Source: an uncultured Paracoccaceae bacterium
GTDB taxonomy: Bacteria; Pseudomonadota; Alphaproteobacteria; Rhodobacterales; Rhodobacteraceae
Reading direction: 5' to 3'
Length of the DNA: 64,000 nucleotides
Assembly (NCBI GenBank): GCA_938002605.1
Contig: CALLAF010000017.1
Coordinates: 62,001-126,000, forward strand
Under the pieces are notes generated by a model that was not told the DNA's origin, ran no database searches, and saw only the letters and a program-made list of their open reading frames with translations. Numbering within the stretch: position 1 is the first letter of the stretch; each line of letters starts with the position of its first letter. A program made the translations under genes and the position numbers. Positions 59,855-64,000 of this stretch are shown here, piece after piece.

Positions 59855-61052
59855 AGTTCGTTTGCGCAATCGTATCTTGCAGCAGGTCGTAGATTTCTTG
59901 CGCAGGCAGACCTGCAGCAGTGCTATCTGCGATCCATTTTGCTGCAGTGGGTTCAGCAACATTCGCAATGATTGATGACATGATTTCTTGGTTAATGGTC
60001 AATTCCATAATCCCACGCTCACGCAATGCAGGTAGCCAAGCATCCATCGTCTTACCGTTATAGCTCGCAAGGTAGTGGTCGATAGCACCGTCAATAGACG
60101 ACATCAGTGCGTCACGGAATTCAGGGCTGAGGCTGTTTAGCGCGTCTGTATTTGCAACCACTGGGCAGTTAACGGTGCCGGGGTTGAGGTTTGTTGTCCA
60201 CCAAGTGGCGTTATCGACGGTGCCAAATGCCATATGCGCGTGCGGTGCAAAGCTCACGGCGTCGACGTAGCCAGTTTCCATTGCGCGCGCTACTTCCGGT
60301 GCTGGAATGTTTGCAACGATGCCACCCAAAGACGCGATCGTGTCACCAATACCGCCTGTCGCACGAATATTCATCCCCTCAAAGCTGGCAAGCGATGTTG
60401 GCGGAAAGCCAGCGCCGATCAAGTTCTGCTGCGGCAATGGGGTCGGCATGAGAATAGTGGCATTCCAGCGTGCGAGATCTTCCTTTACGGCAGGATGGTC
60501 ATAAACGGCCAGCGAAACAGCAACCTCTTGCTCAAGCGTTTCTACGCCAAGAAATGGTAATTCGAGAACCATAAGGGATGGGTTCTTTTCGGGGTGATAA
60601 CCTGCGCAAAACTGTGCCATCTCGAAATCACCTGCGGCGATTCCATCCAAGTTACGGTTACTTTGGGCCAACCCGCCGTAATCGATGTTCAAAGTGAATT
60701 CGCCACCCGTTTTTTCGGAAACCAATTCTGCAAGCTTTTCGACACCCTCAGTGAAGGCGCGCGGGCGTCCCCAAACTGAAACATCCCAAGTGACAGGACC
60801 AGCCTGAGCGCTTGGGCAGGCGTTGCCAGCGCAATCGACCTGATCGGCGGCGACCCGAATTGGACCGAAGCCAGATTCAATGACATAGTTTCCGTCTACG
60901 AAGTCGAGAAGCTCGCCAGTGATGTTGATTGCACCGTCGTGCGACGTCAGTGTGACATCTTCAGCGATGGCAAGCGTTGGGGCCGCCAAAGTGGCGATTG
61001 CGAGGATGGATGACGCCATCAGACGCTGTGTGCATGTGGATAAATAGTTCAT
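59853..61052 (-). CDS. TRAP transporter solute-binding protein (DctP type) with extra N-terminal module
   Basis: 399 aa from the ATG at 61052, with a signal peptide cut near Ala30 (PTLAIA). Residues 31-80 are an added module (DVTLTSHDGAINITGELLDF onward, Cys74 and Cys79) of a kind I recall from OmpA/phosphate-binding-like periplasmic proteins. The rest (about 85-399) is a DctP-type domain: YGGLAQSNRNLDGIAAGDFE, GMNIRATGGIGDTIASLGG. No DctQ/DctM permease genes adjoin it. It is divergent from creatinase. Confidence 0.87.
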   Translation of the reverse strand: MNYLSTCTQRLMASSILAIATLAAPTLAIAEDVTLTSHDGAINITGELLDFVDGNYVIESGFGPIRVAADQVDCAGNACPSAQAGPVTWDVSVWGRPRAFTEGVEKLAELVSEKTGGEFTLNIDYGGLAQSNRNLDGIAAGDFEMAQFCAGYHPEKNPSLMVLELPFLGVETLEQEVAVSLAVYDHPAVKEDLARWNATILMPTPLPQQNLIGAGFPPTSLASFEGMNIRATGGIGDTIASLGGIVANIPAPEVARAMETGYVDAVSFAPHAHMAFGTVDNATWWTTNLNPGTVNCPVVANTDALNSLSPEFRDALMSSIDGAIDHYLASYNGKTMDAWLPALRERGIMELTINQEIMSSIIANVAEPTAAKWIADSTAAGLPAQEIYDLLQDTIAQTN

Positions 61053-61197
61053 GAAACTAACTTCTACCTTCTGTCTTTGTTCTTGCTCCCGCATCTCAAG
61101 CCCGAGCGCCGCGAGATACCGACAATCTACCAATGATGCTTAAGTTGTAGTCGATACGGTGACAATTTGACAAAAAAAAGACCGTAACAAAGTTTTT

Positions 61198-61209
61198 AAT
61201 TACGTAATT
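61198..61209. promoter_or_regulatory. perfect palindrome AATTACGTAATT in the divergent intergenic region
   Basis: A perfect 12-bp palindrome between the divergent TRAP binding-protein and creatinase genes. A TTGACA hexamer lies at 61167-61172, without a good -10 box at the right distance. It could be a shared regulatory site. Confidence 0.3.
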
Positions 61210-61346
61210 TATGCTGAATACGCCCCTGATGGCGATATTTATTGATTTGTTATGGCCGCATCCCTACCGATTCACAGGCAACGATGGCGTCGTTGTGATT
61301 CTTTTTTGATGTCCTGAACGCCGGGACCTTTTTACGAGGGTCTGAC

Positions 61347-62552
61347 ATGACGACACGTCCCCAATTTTACCGTTTTCACCAAGGCGCCCAAGTGCTGCCT
61401 TTTGCCCCTGCTGAATATGAGGCACGCCTTGCAGCTTTACGTCAAACGATGAACTCACTTGGCGTTGAAGCCGCCGTTTTCACCTCGATGCACAATATCG
61501 CCTATTATTCAGGCTTTCTTTATTGTGCCTTTGGCCGCCCATACGGTTTGGTCGTGACCGACACAGATTGCGTTACCATCAGCGCGGGCATTGATGCCGC
61601 GCAGCCTTGGCGGCGCTGCTATGGCGACAACATCACCTATACCGATTGGGAGCGTGACAATTATTGGCGCGCTATTCTGTCGGTCACTGGTACTGGCCGC
61701 CATGTCGGTTTTGAGGCCGATCATTTGAGCATGCTGCAGCATGGCAAGCTCACTTCTTTCATGGCCCCATCCGCCGTAACAGATATTGCGCCCGCGACAA
61801 TGCTCCAGCGCATGCATAAATCGCAGGCCGAATTGGAGTTGATCCGCGCCGGTGCCGCAGTCGCGGATGTTGGCGGCTTTGCAATCCGAGATGCGGTCAA
61901 GCCGGGCACGCGCGAAATTGATGTCGCGATGGCGGGCCGTGACGCGATGGAAATGGAAATCGCCAAACAATTCCCGGATGCAGAATACCGTGATACCTGG
62001 GTGTGGTTTCAGTCGGGGATCAACACCGATGGCGCACATAACCCGGTCACTTCACGTGTGTTGCAGCGCGGGGATATTCTATCGCTAAACACATTTCCGA
62101 TGATTTCGGGCTACTATACCGCGCTTGAACGGACCTTGTTCGTGGGCGAAGTCGATGACGCCAGCCGCGCCATCTGGGATGCCAACGTTGCCGCCCATGA
62201 ATACGGGATGTCATTGCTGGTTCCGGGCGCCTCTTGCGCAGAGGTAACACACAAGATCAACGCCTTCTTTGAAGAACGCGATCTGCTGCAATACCGCACC
62301 TTTGGATATGGGCATTCGTTCGGGGTGCTGTCGCATTATTACGGGCGCGAACCGGGGCTTGAATTGCGCGAAGATATCGACACCGTGCTTGAACCCGGCA
62401 TGGTGATCTCGATGGAGCCAATGTTGACCATTCCCGAAGGTGCACCGGGCGCAGGCGGTTACCGCGAACATGATATCTTGTTCATCACCGATCAAGGGAA
62501 CGAAGACATCACGCAATATCCGTATGGCCCTGATTTTAACGTTGTTGGATAG
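61347..62552 (+). CDS. creatinase (M24 family amidinohydrolase)
   Basis: 401 aa that aligns almost without gaps to Pseudomonas creatinase: SMHNIAYYSGFLYCAFGRPY, WFQSGINTDGAHNPVT, YYTALERTLF, GYGHSFGVLSHYYGRE and MEPMLTIPEGAPGAGGYREH. The catalytic residues His232, Glu262 and Glu358 of the Pseudomonas enzyme correspond to His231, Glu261 and Glu357 here. It hydrolyses creatine to sarcosine and urea in the cytoplasm. The frame begins MTTRPQFYRFHQGAQ, matching the family N-terminus. Confidence 0.93.
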   Translation: MTTRPQFYRFHQGAQVLPFAPAEYEARLAALRQTMNSLGVEAAVFTSMHNIAYYSGFLYCAFGRPYGLVVTDTDCVTISAGIDAAQPWRRCYGDNITYTDWERDNYWRAILSVTGTGRHVGFEADHLSMLQHGKLTSFMAPSAVTDIAPATMLQRMHKSQAELELIRAGAAVADVGGFAIRDAVKPGTREIDVAMAGRDAMEMEIAKQFPDAEYRDTWVWFQSGINTDGAHNPVTSRVLQRGDILSLNTFPMISGYYTALERTLFVGEVDDASRAIWDANVAAHEYGMSLLVPGASCAEVTHKINAFFEERDLLQYRTFGYGHSFGVLSHYYGREPGLELREDIDTVLEPGMVISMEPMLTIPEGAPGAGGYREHDILFITDQGNEDITQYPYGPDFNVVG

Positions 62553-62567
62553 CGACGTTCGATGACC

Positions 62568-62614
62568 AATTTAGTATCGGCGAGGTAGGTTTCAAATGCT
62601 GCCGGTACTAAATT
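62568..62614. repeat. 14-bp inverted repeat with 19-base spacer after creatinase
   Basis: AATTTAGTATCGGC (62568-62581) and GCCGGTACTAAATT (62601-62614) are reverse complements at 13 of 14 positions. It starts 15 bases after the creatinase stop. The AT/GC mix and the lack of a T-tract make a simple terminator less likely. It could be an operator or an mRNA-end structure. Confidence 0.6.
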
Positions 62615-62783
62615 CTCTAGCTGGAAACTTTGGCAACGGTCCGGACATTAACGCATCAGCGCGTTGACCAGACATTGCGCGATTGTCACGATTTGTCATG
62701 CTATCGCGAGAATCTGCTTGCGGCTATTTTGTCTTCCTAGGCCAGGGTGTTAAGACGGGTGAAGCGAAATACTAGGTGATTAC

Positions 62784-63575
62784 ATGCAACCCATGACGAT
62801 TCTTTCCCGCCGCGCATTTGGTGCGATGATGTTGGCCAGCACCGCCGCGGCCTGTTCACCACAATTATCTGAAGATGAGGCGATGCCTCAGCCCGGAGAC
62901 TTTGTCGAGGGTTACGGCCCGATCGAAGATGCTGGGTACCGCTTGCCGGGCATCCCGTCAGAGTATCTGCAAGGGGTAAATCGCCGGGTTTCAGGGATAT
63001 ATAATGGGGAACAGCCTGGCAATACGCTCGACGTAGATCCTTATGCGAAATTCTTGTACCACGTGCGCGAAGATGGGACGACGACACGCTACCCTGTCGG
63101 CGTAGGCCGCGCTGGCAAATCGATCCGCGGGAACGCGACCATTCGTATTAAGCGGCAGTGGCCCGGCTGGACACCAACCGCGAACATGCTGCGCACCGAA
63201 CCCGAAGTATATGGCGATCTGGCCGCGGGCATTCCGGGGGGGCTACGCAGCCCGCTAGGTGCGCGCGCGCTCTATTTGTTCCGCGGGTCACGCGACACCT
63301 ATTACCGCATCCACGGGACAAACGACCTTGAATCTATTGGGAACTCTGGGTCTGCGGGCTGTATTCGGATGTTTAATCAAGACGTCATCCACCTTTTCGA
63401 TCAGATCGAAGTACCGATGAAGGTCCATATTCGCGGCCCTGAGGAATCGATGCGGGTTGACCCAGAGAATTATGAGCGCGGCATTGAATTGCCACCAAAG
63501 ATTATTCCGGCCGAAGATTTGCTTGGTGAAGAAGCCGCAGCGCTTGATCACCCGCCGATTTTTGACGACGCATAA
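62784..63575 (+). CDS. L,D-transpeptidase (YkuD) lipoprotein
   Basis: 263 aa from the ATG at 62784 (or 62793, which also keeps the signal). A twin-arginine-like RRAFGAMM precedes a hydrophobic stretch and lipobox AAAC (Cys24). The YkuD domain spans about 83-225, with catalytic Cys193 in SGSAGCIRMFNQD and His178 in YRIHGTNDLES. It links peptidoglycan stems (3-3 cross-links) or attaches proteins. Stand-alone gene. Confidence 0.88.
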   Translation: MQPMTILSRRAFGAMMLASTAAACSPQLSEDEAMPQPGDFVEGYGPIEDAGYRLPGIPSEYLQGVNRRVSGIYNGEQPGNTLDVDPYAKFLYHVREDGTTTRYPVGVGRAGKSIRGNATIRIKRQWPGWTPTANMLRTEPEVYGDLAAGIPGGLRSPLGARALYLFRGSRDTYYRIHGTNDLESIGNSGSAGCIRMFNQDVIHLFDQIEVPMKVHIRGPEESMRVDPENYERGIELPPKIIPAEDLLGEEAAALDHPPIFDDA

Positions 63576-63705
63576 GTGCTTTATTTTACGCGCTGGTCTT
63601 GTAAGAATTCATATCGAAAAGATGCGCACCGTCAGGAGCGCATTTGAAAATTGACGTTGGCGTACTTATGTAACTGTTAACGCATAATAAACGAGGGATA
63701 TTTTA

Positions 63706-64000
63706 ATGGCCGATTTTCAAACCCAAATTCAAGAATCGCAAGCGCAGGTTGCTGCCGCGCAAAGCAAGATTTCAGAATTGACCAGCCGGATTGAAACAGC
63801 ACGCACCAAGATGGCTGAGGGAACGGATATCGCCGTTGATATCGAAAACGCGAGCCTCGAAGATGTGCACGCCCATACCGACCTGATGAACGCGAATATC
63901 GCGGAACTGATCATGGGGCTGGACGATGTCACCTCTGCGTTTTCCAAAGACTTTGAGGAAATGCGCAATAAAACCGGGATGGAAACGTTCATTGGTATTT
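63706..64000 (+). CDS. coiled-coil hypothetical protein, cut by the window end
   Basis: The first 98 codons are visible, starting MADFQTQIQESQAQVAAAQS, with GAGGG as ribosome site. No signal peptide; Gln/Ala/Glu-rich heptads suggest a coiled coil over residues 5-35, then an acidic helical region. The family is not recognised and the C-terminal part, which might reveal it, is missing. Confidence 0.55.
   Translation, partial: MADFQTQIQESQAQVAAAQSKISELTSRIETARTKMAEGTDIAVDIENASLEDVHAHTDLMNANIAELIMGLDDVTSAFSKDFEEMRNKTGMETFIGI

Noticed and set aside
1-64000. tRNA, rRNA, CRISPR array, insertion sequence or prophage
   Set aside because: I saw no cloverleaf with TTCGA-type T-loops in gene-free gaps, no rRNA signatures, no regularly spaced repeats, and no transposase, integrase or phage structural proteins.

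Overview
The window is a contiguous stretch of a bacterial chromosome that reads as alphaproteobacterial, most likely family Rhodobacteraceae (marine Roseobacter group). The clues are the block rsfS-rlmH-gpmI-envC-like-ctpA, an IalB-family secreted protein, DUF6732-like and DUF1636 proteins, a CobW/CobN/CobO block behind a cobalamin riboswitch, sarcosine/dimethylglycine-type GcvT oxidoreductases, and moderately GC-rich coding DNA. I see no rRNA, tRNA, CRISPR array, insertion sequence or prophage. Two genes are cut by the window ends: a beta-mannosidase on the left and a coiled-coil protein on the right.

Layout. 1-2.6 kb: tail of a carbohydrate-use operon (beta-mannosidase, sugar isomerase/epimerase, Gfo/Idh/MocA oxidoreductase). 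2.6-6.7 kb: a small ribbon-helix-helix-like gene, rlmN, an IalB-like protein, a class-3 asparaginase and exonuclease III. 6.7-8.7 kb: two tandem secreted proteins of equal length (309 aa), each with two PilJ-type repeats. 9-14.5 kb: a translation/cell-envelope block (rsfS, rlmH, gpmI, EnvC-like, ctpA). 14.5-22.5 kb: aminotransferase, FAD-GcvT demethylating oxidoreductase with its probable XRE-cupin regulator, free-Met-sulfoxide reductase, gamma-glutamyltransferase and membrane proteins.

22.6-33.2 kb is a leftward cobalamin block. A cobalamin riboswitch heads a CbiM-like permease, cobW, a GNAT acetyltransferase, cobN, a polytopic membrane protein with its own twin palindromic operator, and cobO. 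It is followed by a YrbL-like protein, two Lin0512 proteins and bluB. 33.4-36.8 kb is smc. 36.9-42.9 kb carries peptidoglycan/membrane genes (M19 dipeptidase, lytic transglycosylase, DedA) and a second cobalamin group (cbiB, cobC, DUF1636). 43-46.6 kb has an odd receiver-only protein, a glutathionyl-hydroquinone reductase and a two-gene glucosyl/mannosylglycerate operon. 46.9-53.4 kb is a third, rightward corrin-ring cluster with overlapping genes: cbiX, cobH, cobL, cobI, a cbiG-cobJ fusion and cobM.

53.5-59.8 kb: a MalY-type lyase, three consecutive peptide-deformylase genes (the third with destroyed active-site residues), a lipoprotein, fmt, an aldo/keto reductase and a VOC protein. 59.8-64 kb: an orphan TRAP solute-binding protein carrying an extra N-terminal module, divergent from a creatinase with all known catalytic residues, then a lipoprotein L,D-transpeptidase and the truncated last gene.

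Working together, the three cobalamin groups cover most of the oxygen-dependent B12 route: CobI, J, M, L, H, then CobN, CobO, CbiB/CobC, and BluB for the lower ligand. CobA, CobG or CobZ, CobF, CobK, CobB, CobS/T and CobQ are not in this window. Creatinase (making sarcosine) and the dimethylglycine/sarcosine-type oxidoreductase suggest use of methylated amines, though they sit about 43 kb apart.
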